This document shows, piece by piece, positions 1 through 8,922 of a stretch of 43,120 nt of DNA. The position numbers were made by a program, and so were the translations under genes. Source of the DNA: a bacterium (GTDB lineage: Bacteria; Chloroflexota; Dormibacteria; Aeolococcales; Bog-877); contig JAJYXT010000062.1 in assembly GCA_021801645.1 (NCBI GenBank), positions 1 through 43,120 of the forward strand, read 5' to 3'. How positions within the stretch are numbered: the first letter of the stretch is position 1; every line of letters starts with the position of its first letter. The notes under the pieces are model-generated. The model searched no databases. It had not been told where the DNA came from and saw only the letters and a list, made by a program, of their open reading frames with translations.

Positions 1-628
1 GCAGTCCGTGGTTCACGGCGTGGACCACCGCCTCGGTCCGCGAGCCCACCCGTAGCTTCTCGAAGATGTTGTGCAGGTGACCCTCCACCGTGCGCAGGCT
101 GATGCCGAGCTCCAGCGCGACCTCCTTGTTGGCCCGGCCCTGGGCGATCAACCGGAGGACGGCGAACTCGCGGCTGCTCAGCCGGTCGGAGGCTCTGGCG
201 GGCTCGAGCCGCGCCTGGGCGAGTTTTCGGGTGAGCTCCGGCGAGAGGATCGTGGATCCCGACGCCACCGCCCGGATCCCCTCCACCAGCTCGCGCCCGG
301 GCGCGGTCTTCAGCAGGTAGCCGGAGGCGCCTACGGCCAGCGCCTCGCGCACGTAGTCCTCGTCCTCGTGGGCACTCAGGATCAGCACCTTGACCGAGGG
401 CGCCTGGGCAGAGACCTCCCGTGTCGCCTCGATGCCGTTCATCCCCGGCATCCGCATGTCCATCAGCAGGACGTCGGGGTTGTGCTCCAGGGCCTGTCGG
501 ACAGCATCGTCCCCCCGGGCGGCCTCGCCCACGACCTGGATGTCCTGCTCCCGCTCCAGGATCTCCCGGGTCCCTTCCCTTACCAGGGTGTGGTCCTCGG
601 CGATGATGACTCGGATCGGGGTGCTCAT
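1..628 (-). CDS. NarL/FixJ-family response regulator (partial, C-terminus cut by window edge)
   Basis: This is the output half of a two-component system, a DNA-binding transcription regulator in the cytoplasm. The 209 visible residues begin with a receiver domain: acidic pair E11-D12, phospho-acceptor D57 in LLMDMRMPG, and conserved K107 in YLLK. A LuxR-type helix-turn-helix follows from about residue 146 (LSSREFAVLRLIAQGRANKEV, with the recognition helix near TVEGHLHNIF). Only the last few residues are missing. The ATG at 628 has a GAGGG ribosome site about 8 nt upstream and a TATCTT -10-like hexamer further up. It lies 82 bp downstream of the histidine kinase gene on the same strand, so the two are the likely cognate pair. 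The input signal cannot be read from the sequence. Confidence 0.93.
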   Translation of the reverse strand, partial: MSTPIRVIIAEDHTLVREGTREILEREQDIQVVGEAARGDDAVRQALEHNPDVLLMDMRMPGMNGIEATREVSAQAPSVKVLILSAHEDEDYVREALAVGASGYLLKTAPGRELVEGIRAVASGSTILSPELTRKLAQARLEPARASDRLSSREFAVLRLIAQGRANKEVALELGISLRTVEGHLHNIFEKLRVGSRTEAVVHAVNHGL

Positions 629-710
629 GCTCTTGACCCTCAAGATAGATGGGAGCTCGGCTGACCCATCGGACGGTACCACCCGGCCACCGGCGCGTGA
701 TTGCCCCGGC

Positions 711-2390
711 TCAGCTCGGCGTTCCAGCGCGGCGCACCCGGGCCAGGATCAGGGTTCCCGCGGGCCCCATCCCCGAGCAGACCCTGAGCGCACCCCCCAG
801 CAGGGCGGCCCGCTCCCGCATCCCGAGGAGCCCCAACCCCTCTCGGAGCGGGCGGCCGGCCCGGACGGGGAAGCCAACTCCGTCGTCCCGGATCCAGAGG
901 AGGAGCCGGTCCCCACGCTGGCGGAGCCCTATCTCCACCCGCCCGGCCCGTGCGTGCCGCTCCACATTGGAGAGTGCCTCCTGGGCGATGCGGAGCCACC
1001 CCTTCTCCACCTCCGGCGGCCACCTGGGTCCGTCCTCCTCCAGCACCGTCCTGACCTCCAATCCAGAGCGCTCCTGGAAGCGGTGGCCCAGCTCTGCCAG
1101 GGCAGCCGGCAGGCCCCGCTCCTCCAGGACCTCGGAGCGGAGACCCTCCGTCAGCTGGCGCAGCCCGTCCGCCACCCCCACCGCCAGGTCCCGCACCTCC
1201 CCCAGCTGGGCGGCCGCCACCCCGACCACCTCTGGATCCGCCGCCACCCGCTCCAGCCGTCGTGCCAGGTAGATCAGCGCCTGCACCGGCTCATCGTGCA
1301 GGTCCCGGGCAATCCGGCGGCGCTCCTCCAGGACCGCGAGGTGCTGAAGGGTTTCCTGGAGCCGGACATGGTCGACGGCCAGGGCGGCCTGGCTGGCGAA
1401 GCTGTCCACCAGGGAGAGGTCGGCATGGCGGAACGGGGGGCGGTCCGGTCCCCCGGCGATCAGGAGGGTGCCCGCCACCTCGCGGTCAACGGTGAGCGGG
1501 AGGACCATAGCCGGTCCGACGGTTACCCCGGCATCTCCGATCCAAGCCAGCTGGCGACTTCCGGCGGCCACCAGGCGGGGCCGCCCGGCCCGGATCACCG
1601 CGAGGCTGGCCGTGCCCCTCTCGGGAAGCAGGAGGTGCTCGAGCCGGTGCCCCCGGGGTCCGGCTACTGCCGCCACCCGAAGGCTGGCAGGGTGGTCCTG
1701 GTCGGCGAGCACCACACAGGCCAGCTCGGCGTCGGTGAGCTCGCGGGCGGCCCGCACGATGGCCCGCAGCAAACCCTGGACCGACGCCCCCTGAAGCATG
1801 GCGTCGGTGGTCTGCTGAAGAGCCCTCAGCCAGGTCTCCCGCTGCTCCAAGGCCCGGTAGGCGCGGGCGTTGACCACCATGGCGCCCGCCAGGGCCGCCA
1901 GGGTCGCGACGGCGGCCTCATCGTCGGCGTCGAACTCCGCCCCTCCCTCCTTCTCGGTCAGGTAGAGGTTCCCCAGGAGAGCCCCACGCCCCCGGACGGG
2001 AACCCCGAGGAAGGTGCTCATCGGAGGGTGGCCCGGAGGGAACCTGTGGGCCCTGGGATGCTCGGAGATGCGCGCCAGGCGCAGTGGCTCCGGACGCTCC
2101 ACCAAGAGGCCGAGGATCCCCCGCCCCTGGGGAGGCGGCCCGATCGCCCGCACCTCCTCGGGCGTCAGACCGTGGGGGATGAAGTCCACCAGCCGACCTT
2201 CCTCACCGAGGACGCCGAATGCCGCGTAGCGGGCGCCGGTGACCCTCGCCGCCAGCTCCACCAGCCGCTCCAACACCCTGCGGGGGGATAGGTCGGACGC
2301 CAGAAGCACCCCGGCTTCAAGTAGGAGGGCCGCACGGTCCGGGCCCGGCGGCGCGGCCGATCCATGAGCGATGGCGGCAGTGGTTGGCAC
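711..2390 (-). CDS. GAF-GAF sensor histidine kinase (HisKA_3/NarX-type)
   Basis: This soluble sensor kinase should phosphorylate the NarL-type regulator just downstream. From the N-terminus there are two GAF domains (about residues 20-175 and 190-345), a HisKA_3 dimerisation helix with the phospho-histidine in RRIARDLHDEPVQAL (about H365), and a HATPase_c domain with an N box (EALSNVERHA), G1 (DDGVGF) and G2 (GLGLLGMRER). The layout resembles DevS/DosS-like kinases and there is no membrane segment. The chosen GTG at 2390 lies 8 nt after a TATCTT -10-like hexamer (2399-2404). A GTG at 2441 with a GAGG site would add 17 residues and cannot be excluded. The H-box carries DEP where DGV or DSV is more usual. 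The ligand of the GAF domains is unknown. Confidence 0.93.
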   Translation of the reverse strand: MPTTAAIAHGSAAPPGPDRAALLLEAGVLLASDLSPRRVLERLVELAARVTGARYAAFGVLGEEGRLVDFIPHGLTPEEVRAIGPPPQGRGILGLLVERPEPLRLARISEHPRAHRFPPGHPPMSTFLGVPVRGRGALLGNLYLTEKEGGAEFDADDEAAVATLAALAGAMVVNARAYRALEQRETWLRALQQTTDAMLQGASVQGLLRAIVRAARELTDAELACVVLADQDHPASLRVAAVAGPRGHRLEHLLLPERGTASLAVIRAGRPRLVAAGSRQLAWIGDAGVTVGPAMVLPLTVDREVAGTLLIAGGPDRPPFRHADLSLVDSFASQAALAVDHVRLQETLQHLAVLEERRRIARDLHDEPVQALIYLARRLERVAADPEVVGVAAAQLGEVRDLAVGVADGLRQLTEGLRSEVLEERGLPAALAELGHRFQERSGLEVRTVLEEDGPRWPPEVEKGWLRIAQEALSNVERHARAGRVEIGLRQRGDRLLLWIRDDGVGFPVRAGRPLREGLGLLGMRERAALLGGALRVCSGMGPAGTLILARVRRAGTPS

Positions 2391-2398
2391 CTTGCCCA

Positions 2399-2404
2399 AA
2401 GATA
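2399..2404 (-). promoter_or_regulatory. Putative -10 element of the histidine kinase gene
   Basis: On the minus strand the hexamer TATCTT sits 8 nt before the GTG at 2390. This matches the near-leaderless spacing seen at many other genes in this window. No good -35 is visible. Confidence 0.35.
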
Positions 2405-2475
2405 CTCGCCTGTGAGCGCGCCGAGGCACCCACCCGGGCACTGCTCACCGCCTCGCCGGTACGTCGAGTGGGAGA

Positions 2476-3351
2476 TCAGCCGGCGGCGGCCAGGAACGCG
2501 GTAACAGGTGGCGAGGACACGTCACCATCCCGGGAGATCTCCGCGGCGGCCCGCAGAATCCGCTGCCCAGATCGCGAGATCTGCCGGGAGGCGACGGGGC
2601 CGGACCCCGCCCAGCTGGCCACGTAGCCGAAGCTGTAGGCGGAGCTGTCCAGCCCCAGCTGCTGGCAGACAACGTAGGCGACGCTCTCGGCCTCCAGCTC
2701 GGCCAGCTCCCTGCCCCCGGTGAACTCCGGGCCGTGGAGGATGGCGTGGGCCAGCTCGTGACCCAGGGTCTTCACCTTGGGGCCCGGGCTGAGGCGCCGG
2801 TCCACCCGGATCCGCCGCAGCGCGTGGGAGCAGTCACCCCGGCGCCCAGAGCGGAGGTCGGTGAACTCGACGGTGAAACCCAGGCTCGGCACCAGGGCGA
2901 GGAGCCGCTCGAGGGTGTCCGGAGGAGCCTCTGAGGGCATCTCCCCCACCGGCGCCGGCAGCTCCGGGCCATCGGTCTGGGAGACGTCGAAGACCCTGGC
3001 GATCCGATAGGTCAAGAGCGGCAGCTCCAGGTCACGGAGCCGCTCGGCTTCGGCCCCCTGTGGGCGCTTCAGCGCCACCGGGGCGATGATCGCCATCCCT
3101 CTCTCCCCCCGGCGGACCTGCCGCCCCAGTCCCTGCCACGCCCGGTAGCCGGCCACCTGGGACGCCTCGGGAAACTGGCGCAGGATGAGAAGCTGGTTGT
3201 GGAAGCTGTAGCGATGGAAGCGGGCTCGGAACCTCAGCCAGCGCTCCCACTCCTTGGAGTCAGTCAGCCGCTCCACCCCCTCGCGGAGGGCCGCGAGCAC
3301 CTCGGACCGACTTCGGAGCAGGGCAGGTGGGGCGGGCGAGGGGTCGGGCAC
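2476..3351 (-). CDS. ArdC-like / ImmA-IrrE metallopeptidase
   Basis: The 291-residue protein has two parts. The N-terminal part (about 15-95) resembles the ArdC/DUF1738 antirestriction domain, with FHRYSFHNQLLIL followed by GYRAWQGLGRQVRRGERG. The C-terminal part is an ImmA/IrrE-like zinc peptidase with HELAH (H198, E199, H202) and a downstream acidic stretch ELEAESVAYVVC that supplies the third ligand in the family. Such proteins occur on mobile elements and in chromosomes; some cleave repressors and others protect incoming DNA from restriction. The start is a GTG at 3351 without a clear ribosome site. It lies 85 bp upstream of the kinase gene on the same strand. The substrate is unknown, and no repressor or integrase gene adjoins it. 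Confidence 0.85.
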   Translation of the reverse strand: MPDPSPAPPALLRSRSEVLAALREGVERLTDSKEWERWLRFRARFHRYSFHNQLLILRQFPEASQVAGYRAWQGLGRQVRRGERGMAIIAPVALKRPQGAEAERLRDLELPLLTYRIARVFDVSQTDGPELPAPVGEMPSEAPPDTLERLLALVPSLGFTVEFTDLRSGRRGDCSHALRRIRVDRRLSPGPKVKTLGHELAHAILHGPEFTGGRELAELEAESVAYVVCQQLGLDSSAYSFGYVASWAGSGPVASRQISRSGQRILRAAAEISRDGDVSSPPVTAFLAAAG

Positions 3352-3409
3352 CTCTCATCGGTCCGGTCAGGGACGGCTGCGAGGCCGCGCCCGGTGGCAA
3401 TGCCGGCGG

Positions 3410-4588
3410 TCAACCCTCCACGGTGACCACCAGGAGCTCCCTGGCTGCCCTGAGCGCCGCCCGGACCTCGGCCGGCGACCCGGCCCGGGCGAAGACGAAG
3501 CCGAGGTAGCGGTCCCCGTCGGGGGCGGGAGCCACAATCGTGCCGGGCGTGGCGGTCAGATCCACCGCCTCGATCCCGGGAATCCGCAGCACGGCCTCGC
3601 GTCCCTCGATCGAGACAAGCCGTCCGGCGCGCTCTGGGCTGAGCATGAGAACCCCCGCCGGATCGGCCTCCAGCTGCAGATCGGGGAGCGGCATGCCCAG
3701 GGCCTGGCGCAGGATCAGCTCCTCCAGGGAGGCTCCGGAGCGGAAGCGCAGCACCTCTGAGCAGCGGCCACCGATGGACCGCGAGGCGAGGTCGATCAGG
3801 GTGGGAGTCCCGGAGCCCAGGCGGAACTCCGCATGGACGGGCCCCTCCCGCAGGTTGATGGCGGAGGCGGCGGCGGCCAGCACCTCCGCGACGGCCTCCT
3901 GGTCGGCGGAGGGCAAGCCGCTGGGCAGCTGGTAGACCGACTCCGCGAAGTACGGCCCATCGAGCGGGTCCGGCTTGTCGAAGATCGCCAGCGGCAGGAG
4001 TTCACCATCCCGCATCAGAGCCTCCACGGCGATCTCCGGACCGGGCAGGTAGGACTCCACCAAGAGCGTTGCCCTTTCGCCCAGCAGACGCCGCACCCGG
4101 GCCCCGGCCAGAAGGAGCTCCTCGCGGTCGTCGGCTCGGATCACCCCGAAGCTGGCCGCCCCCGAGGTCGGCTTGACCACGCAGGGGTAGCCGAGTTCCG
4201 GAGCTGGGCAGTCCGGTGGCCAGTCCGCCCACCGGGGCTGGGGCAGCCCGGTGCCCTGCAGAGCTCGCCGCAGCCGGGACTTGTCCCGCGTCGCCATGGC
4301 GGCTTCGATGGGGTTACCGGGCAGCCCCAGCCGGGCGGCGATCTTCGCCGCCGGCAACACCGAGGTCTCGTCGACCCCGACCACCGCCGCCACCTTCCGC
4401 AGGGCCGGGGGGAGCGGCCCGCGCCCCTGTATGAGGGGATCCCAGGGAATGGCTGGGGCGCCCACCGGGGGACCGGCCGGATCGTCGGTGGCCAGGGTCA
4501 CATCCAGACCCAGCCGCTCTGAGGCTCTGAGGAATGCCGAGGCGCGATAGGTGGAGGTGGGCATCACCAGCAGCACGCGCCCGCTCAT
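3410..4588 (-). CDS. ATP-grasp carboxylate-amine/thiol ligase family protein
   Basis: The 392-residue protein has the three-part ATP-grasp fold. It has an N-terminal pre-ATP-grasp domain (VLLVMPTSTYRASAFL), then the ATP-binding subdomain with YPCVVKPTSGAASFGV and LLVESYLPGPEIAVEALM. The catalytic part carries HAEFRLGSGTPTLIDLASRSIGG, which supplies the metal-binding acidic and Asn-like positions. Its closest general type is the carbamoyl-phosphate-synthase-like / BtrJ / D-Ala-ligase-like group that joins a carboxylate to an amine. The substrate is not evident. The ATG at 4588 is 6 nt from a TAGTCT hexamer and only 17 bp from the divergent nfuA-like start. Confidence 0.85.
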   Translation of the reverse strand: MSGRVLLVMPTSTYRASAFLRASERLGLDVTLATDDPAGPPVGAPAIPWDPLIQGRGPLPPALRKVAAVVGVDETSVLPAAKIAARLGLPGNPIEAAMATRDKSRLRRALQGTGLPQPRWADWPPDCPAPELGYPCVVKPTSGAASFGVIRADDREELLLAGARVRRLLGERATLLVESYLPGPEIAVEALMRDGELLPLAIFDKPDPLDGPYFAESVYQLPSGLPSADQEAVAEVLAAAASAINLREGPVHAEFRLGSGTPTLIDLASRSIGGRCSEVLRFRSGASLEELILRQALGMPLPDLQLEADPAGVLMLSPERAGRLVSIEGREAVLRIPGIEAVDLTATPGTIVAPAPDGDRYLGFVFARAGSPAEVRAALRAARELLVVTVEG

Positions 4589-4593
4589 GGCGT

Positions 4594-4600
4594 CAGACTA
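4594..4600. promoter_or_regulatory. Overlapping divergent -10 elements, ATP-grasp gene / nfuA-like gene
   Basis: The two divergent start codons are separated by 17 bp. On the plus strand CAGACT (4594-4599) is followed by 6 nt and the ATG at 4606. On the minus strand TAGTCT (4600 down to 4595) is followed by 6 nt and the ATG at 4588. Both genes would therefore be transcribed as leaderless mRNAs from -10 boxes occupying the same DNA. No convincing -35 is seen on either side. Confidence 0.45.
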
Positions 4601-4605
4601 TCGCC

Positions 4606-5202
4606 ATGCCCTCTGTCCCCGACCCGCCCCGCCTGGATCTCACCGAGAGGGCGGCCGCGCGCATCCGCCAGTTCCGCGAGCGCCAGGGGCACCCCGAGGC
4701 CTGGGTGGCGATCTCCCCCGGTGGCCTGCAGGGTGACCGCCTCCAGTACTCCTTCTCCCTGGTCGAGGCGGGGGACCCGCGCCCGGACGAGGTCCTGGTG
4801 GCGGGCACCGACGACATCACCTTCGTGGCTCCAAAGGTCATATCGCGCCACGTGGTCGGTGCCCGGGTGGACGCCGATCCCCTGAGTGGAGCGCTGGCCC
4901 TGGAGACCGACTACAACCCCGATTCCGACCCCTTGGCGAGCGCGGTCCAGCGCCTGCTGGACGATGAGATCAACCCCGCGGTGGCGGCCCATGGGGGCTA
5001 CATCGGGCTTCTGGACATCGCCGACGGAATCGCCTACGTGCAGATGGGAGGGGGCTGCCAGGGCTGCGGCCTCGCCGAGGTCACCCTCTCCCAGGGGGTT
5101 CGCACCGCGATCCTCGAGCGGTTCTCGGAGCTGACGGACGTGGTGGATACCACCGACCACGCCCAGGGCACCAACCCCTATTACCAAGCGTCCAAAAAGT
5201 GA
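4606..5202 (+). CDS. nfuA: NfuA-like Fe-S cluster carrier (A-type domain + NifU C-terminal domain)
   Basis: The 198-residue protein matches the E. coli NfuA layout and length (191 aa). An A-type (HesB/IscA-like) domain spans about 10-100 and lacks the usual three-cysteine set, as in NfuA. It is followed by a NifU C-terminal domain with GGGCQGCG (C151, C154), which holds a [4Fe-4S] cluster at a dimer interface. It should deliver Fe-S clusters to cytoplasmic apoproteins. The ATG at 4606 was chosen because domain similarity begins just after it and because a -10 box lies 6 nt upstream. Its stop abuts the stop of the convergent glycosyltransferase gene with no gap. No other suf/isc genes are in the window. 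Confidence 0.9.
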   Translation: MPSVPDPPRLDLTERAAARIRQFRERQGHPEAWVAISPGGLQGDRLQYSFSLVEAGDPRPDEVLVAGTDDITFVAPKVISRHVVGARVDADPLSGALALETDYNPDSDPLASAVQRLLDDEINPAVAAHGGYIGLLDIADGIAYVQMGGGCQGCGLAEVTLSQGVRTAILERFSELTDVVDTTDHAQGTNPYYQASKK

Positions 5203-6276
5203 TCAGCCAAGCACCTCGCGATACACCTGCCTGGTGCGAGCGCCCATCCGAGAGGCGCTGAACTCGTTACAGGCCCGCTCGAACCCGGCCCGGGAGAGGC
5301 GCGCGTACCGCTCGTAGTCGTCGAGCAGGGCTGCGGTCACACTGGCTAGAGCGGCCGGGTTCGCCGGGGGGACGCAGATCCCCGCCCGGGGCGGGTCGAG
5401 GATCTCCGGGAGCCCGCCGACCCTGGCGGCCACCACCGGCACCCCGCAGGTCATCGCCTCGCAGGCCACCAGCCCGAACGGCTCTTGGCGCGAGGGCACC
5501 CAGGCGACATCGCAGCTGGCGAAGAAGGCGGCACGGTCCTCCACCGGGCCCACGAAGTCGACCCGGTCGGCCACCTTGAGCTCGGTGGCGAGGTCCAGCA
5601 GCCCCGGCAGCTCCGGCCCGGATCCCCCCACGGTGAGACGCAGCCGGCTCCCGAGCGGCGTGGCCAGCGCGGTGATGGCCAGGTCGACCCCCTTGCTGGG
5701 TATGAGAGAGGAGAGCGTCGCCACCCGGCGCCCGTCGGGACCCTGGCGGGGCTCCCCCAGCAGCGGCCGGACGCCGTTGGGGATGACCCGAACCCGCGCG
5801 CCATCGACACCCACCTCGTCGACCAGGAACCGGCGCACCGATTGCGAGACCGCGATCTCCAGGCGAGCGGCCCGGGACAGCCTTCTCAGCTCGCGGGCGT
5901 GAGCCATCCGTCGCACCGATCCCCGGGCGAACCAGGAGTCGAGGTGGTGGGTGTGGACGAGCGGAACACCAAGGTGAGCCCTGCGGACCAGGCCCCCGGC
6001 CCTGAGCCCATGGGTGTGCACCAGGTCCGGGCCGAGCCGGCGGAGCAGCTGGCGTAGCCTGGGTGGCCCGGATGGGAGGTCCCAGCCTCCGCGCCCCGGA
6101 CCGAGACTGGGGATTCCCCCGCCGGCGCAGCGCTGGCGCAGCGACCCGTCCGGGCAGACGACCACCGGCCCCCACCCAGCCTCCTTGAGCTCCAGCGCCT
6201 GCAGGAGGACGTGCTCGGGGCCTCCGGTGCGGGAGCTGTCCGCGATCACCAGGGCCACCCGAGGAGGGAAGGGCAT
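5203..6276 (-). CDS. GT4-family glycosyltransferase
   Basis: The 357-residue protein is a GT-B-fold retaining glycosyltransferase. The N-terminal domain has a family-typical start ([22 protein letters not shown]) and [17 protein letters not shown]. The C-terminal Glycos_transf_1 domain has [22 protein letters not shown], and the EX7E signature in [11 protein letters not shown], which contacts the nucleotide-sugar donor. It should act on the inner face of the membrane on a lipid or secondary metabolite acceptor, which cannot be named. The ATG at 6276 is 6 nt after AACAAT on the minus strand. It diverges from metG and has no other polysaccharide genes around it. Confidence 0.9.
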   Translation of the reverse strand: MPFPPRVALVIADSSRTGGPEHVLLQALELKEAGWGPVVVCPDGSLRQRCAGGGIPSLGPGRGGWDLPSGPPRLRQLLRRLGPDLVHTHGLRAGGLVRRAHLGVPLVHTHHLDSWFARGSVRRMAHARELRRLSRAARLEIAVSQSVRRFLVDEVGVDGARVRVIPNGVRPLLGEPRQGPDGRRVATLSSLIPSKGVDLAITALATPLGSRLRLTVGGSGPELPGLLDLATELKVADRVDFVGPVEDRAAFFASCDVAWVPSRQEPFGLVACEAMTCGVPVVAARVGGLPEILDPPRAGICVPPANPAALASVTAALLDDYERYARLSRAGFERACNEFSASRMGARTRQVYREVLG

Positions 6277-6326
6277 GGCGGCATTGTTCCACCCGGGCCC
6301 CGCCCAGCCGATACCATCGATGGGCT

Positions 6327-8120
6327 TTGAGCCCTGATCCTGGTGCAAGCGCGCCCATCCTGGTGGCAGTGGCCTGGCCCTACGCCAGCGGGCCCCGGCA
6401 CATCGGCCACGTGGCCGGTTTCGGAGTTCCCTCCGACATCTTCGCCCGCTACCAGAGGCTCCGCGGTCGCGCGGTCCTGATGGTGAGCGGCACCGACGAA
6501 CACGGGACCCCGATCCTGGTGGCGGCGGACCGCGAGGGGGTGAGCCCCCGGGAGGTCGCCGATCGCTACAGCCAGGTGATCGCGGATGATCTGCGCCGCC
6601 TCGGCCTTTCCTACGACCTCTTCACCCGGACCACCACCCGCAACCACGAGAGGGTCGTCCAGGACGTCTTCTCCACCCTGTTTGAGAAGGGATACCTGAT
6701 CCGGCGCACCCAGCTGGGGGCCTTCTCCCCGAGCAGCGGCCGCACCCTGCCAGACCGGTACATAGAGGGCACCTGCCCCCATTGCGGCTACCCGGCCGCC
6801 CGCGGAGACCAGTGCGACAGCTGCGGCCGGATGCTGGATCCCACCGACCTCATCAACCCCAGGTCCCGGATAGACGGGTCAACACCCATCTTCCGGGACT
6901 CCGAGCACTTCTTCCTGGACCTCCCCGCCTTCGCCGAAGCGCTCCGGGAGTGGATCGAAAGCCGCGCCGGGTGGCGTCCCAACGTGCGCGCCTTCTCCCT
7001 CAACCTCCTCGCCGAGCTCCGGCCGCGGGCGGTCACCCGGGACATCGACTGGGGGGTGCCGATCCCACTTCCAGAGTTCTCCGACCGTTCGGACAAGCGG
7101 ATCTACGTCTGGTTCGACGCCGTGGTGGGGTACCTCTCCGCCAGCGTGGAGTGGGCCCAATTGAGTGGCGAACCGGAGGCCTGGCGGAGGTGGTGGCAGG
7201 ATCCCGAATCCCGCCACTACTACTTCATGGGCAAGGACAACATCGTCTTCCATTCGGTCATCTGGCCCAGCATGCTCATGGGGTACGGCAGCGGGGGCAC
7301 CTTGGGGGGCGGGCCGGGGCACCCTCCTCTGCAGCTCCCTGAGAACGTGGTCAGCAGCGAGTTCCTCACCATGGAGGGGGCCAAGTTCTCCAGCAGTCGG
7401 GGCGTCGTCATCGAGGTGCGGGACTTCCTCGAGCGCTACGACCCGGACCCGCTCCGCTACTACCTCACGGCCGCCGGGCCCGAGACCCAGGACACCGACT
7501 TCACCTGGGAGGAGTTCGTGCGGCGCAACAACGACGAGCTGGTGGCCACCTGGGGAAACCTGGTCCAGCGCACGCTGCAGCTGGCAGCCCGCCACTTCGG
7601 TGAGGTGCCGGAGATGGGCTCACCCCAGGAGACGGACCTCTCCGTGCGCCAGGCGGTCACCAGCGGCTTCGTACAGGTGGCCGGGCTCCTCGAGGAGGCG
7701 CGCTTCAAGGCGGCCCTGCAGCAGGCGATGGCCCTCGCCGCCCAGGTGAACCAGTACCTGGGGGAGCAGGAGCCCTGGCGGCTGATGGCCCGGGACCGGG
7801 AGCGAGCCGCCAGCGTGGTCCACGTGGCGCTGCAGTGCGTCGCCGACCTGGGGGTGATGATGGCCCCCTTCCTTCCCTTCACATCCCAGCGCCTTCACGA
7901 GATGCTGGGCGAGGCCGGGCAGCTGGCACCGCTGCCTGAGTTCCGGGAGGCCGGACCCGCTGAGGACCCGCACCTCGTCTTGCGCACCGACCTCAGCTCC
8001 TCCATCGCGCGCTGGGGTCCGGTTGGCCTCCCAGCGGGGAGACCGATCGCCGCCCCCCTTCCCCTCTTCCGCAAGCTCGACCCCGCCGTCGCCGCCGCCG
8101 AGGTGGAGCGGCTCAGGTAG
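6327..8120 (+). CDS. metG: Methionyl-tRNA synthetase
   Basis: It charges tRNA-Met with methionine. The 597-residue class I synthetase shows the HIGH motif exactly (H25-H28 in [10 protein letters not shown]) and a zinc knuckle C150-X2-C153-X9-C163-X2-C166. The second signature is [10 protein letters not shown] (K353), a variant of KMSKS in which the second lysine is serine. An anticodon-binding helical domain follows ([11 protein letters not shown] onward). No C-terminal tRNA-binding OB domain is present, so this is the short form. The start is inferred as TTG at 6327. No ribosome site is visible, but TACCAT lies at 6312-6317, so the transcript may be nearly leaderless. A GTG at 6363 is the alternative. 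Confidence 0.95.
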   Translation: MSPDPGASAPILVAVAWPYASGPRHIGHVAGFGVPSDIFARYQRLRGRAVLMVSGTDEHGTPILVAADREGVSPREVADRYSQVIADDLRRLGLSYDLFTRTTTRNHERVVQDVFSTLFEKGYLIRRTQLGAFSPSSGRTLPDRYIEGTCPHCGYPAARGDQCDSCGRMLDPTDLINPRSRIDGSTPIFRDSEHFFLDLPAFAEALREWIESRAGWRPNVRAFSLNLLAELRPRAVTRDIDWGVPIPLPEFSDRSDKRIYVWFDAVVGYLSASVEWAQLSGEPEAWRRWWQDPESRHYYFMGKDNIVFHSVIWPSMLMGYGSGGTLGGGPGHPPLQLPENVVSSEFLTMEGAKFSSSRGVVIEVRDFLERYDPDPLRYYLTAAGPETQDTDFTWEEFVRRNNDELVATWGNLVQRTLQLAARHFGEVPEMGSPQETDLSVRQAVTSGFVQVAGLLEEARFKAALQQAMALAAQVNQYLGEQEPWRLMARDRERAASVVHVALQCVADLGVMMAPFLPFTSQRLHEMLGEAGQLAPLPEFREAGPAEDPHLVLRTDLSSSIARWGPVGLPAGRPIAAPLPLFRKLDPAVAAAEVERLR

Positions 8121-8165
8121 GCGGGGCGGCCTCTTGGCTTCGTTCCAGGGCTTGGGAGCGGGACT

Positions 8166-8891
8166 GTGAGCCTCAGTGCGGTCACCATCCCTCTGGCGGT
8201 GGCCGCCGGGGCCGCGTCGTTCCTATCCCCCTGCGTCCTGCCGCTGGTCCCCGCCTACCTGGCGTTCCTCTCGCGGGCCGCCGGCGGACGGGGCGACCTG
8301 GGGGCGGTCAGGTGGCGGGTGCTCCGCGGGGCGCTGGGGTTCGCCCTCGGCCTGGGCCTCTTCTGCCTCGCCTTCTTCTATGCGCTGGAGCGGCTGCTGG
8401 CCCCCTGGAAGGGAGTCCTGGCGCCGATCCTGGGCCTCGCAGTGGTGATCCTGGGCCTCACGCTCATGGGCGTGCTGCGGCTCCCCTGGCTCCGGCGCGA
8501 GGCCCGCTGGCTTCCGCACGGGAGAGGCGGTTTCGCAGGTGGCATCCTCCTCGGGGTGGGGCTGGGGGCGGGGTGGTCCCCCTGCATCGGCCCGGTCCTG
8601 GGCGCGGTGCTCACCTCCGGCCTGGAGCAGGGTACGACCGCTCGGGGGATGGCCCTCATGGTGGCCTATGTGGTGGGGCTGGCCCTGCCCTTCCTGCTGG
8701 CGGCGCTGCTCATGGACCGGGCGACCCCGCTCCTGCGGGCTTTGGGGCGGCACCAGCGGGCGGTGGCGGTGGCGGGGGGAGGGTTGGTCATGCTGATGGG
8801 AATCCTGGTGATGGCCGACCGCTTCACCATCTTCAACGACTTCCTCTCCGCCCACCTCCCCGCCTTCTTCCAGGACCCCTTCCACCTGTGA
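8166..8891 (+). CDS. ccdA: CcdA/DsbD-like cytochrome c biogenesis membrane protein
   Basis: The 241-residue polytopic membrane protein has about six transmembrane segments. It has the CcdA hallmark cysteines, one in TM1 (C23 in SPCVLPLVPAYL) and one in TM4 (C140 in GWSPCIGPVLGAVL). CcdA passes reducing equivalents from cytoplasmic thioredoxin across the membrane to extracytoplasmic thiol proteins, for example in cytochrome c maturation. The length is typical. The GTG at 8166 follows GGGAGCGGG. It is 45 bp after metG and 31 bp before the DnaJ-domain gene on the same strand. No thioredoxin-like partner (ResA/CcsX) or CcsB is next to it. Confidence 0.93.
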   Translation: MSLSAVTIPLAVAAGAASFLSPCVLPLVPAYLAFLSRAAGGRGDLGAVRWRVLRGALGFALGLGLFCLAFFYALERLLAPWKGVLAPILGLAVVILGLTLMGVLRLPWLRREARWLPHGRGGFAGGILLGVGLGAGWSPCIGPVLGAVLTSGLEQGTTARGMALMVAYVVGLALPFLLAALLMDRATPLLRALGRHQRAVAVAGGGLVMLMGILVMADRFTIFNDFLSAHLPAFFQDPFHL

Positions 8892-8894
8892 GCT

Positions 8895-8916
8895 CGCCCC
8901 CGCTCACAGGGGGGCG
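8895..8916 (+). other. Hairpin covering the ribosome site of the DnaJ-domain gene
   Basis: CGCCCCC (8895-8901) pairs with GGGGGCG (8910-8916) around an 8-nt loop. The right arm contains the G-run that would serve as the Shine-Dalgarno for the ATG at 8923. There is no T-run, so it looks more like a translation-control structure than a terminator. Pairing is seen directly; function is inference. Confidence 0.35.
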
Positions 8917-8922
8917 CCCCTG

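Noticed and set aside
390-2291. Long open frame of over 600 codons on the plus strand
   Set aside because: It lies opposite the response regulator and histidine kinase genes, is rich in Pro, Arg and Gly, and has no family features. High GC removes stops from shadow frames.
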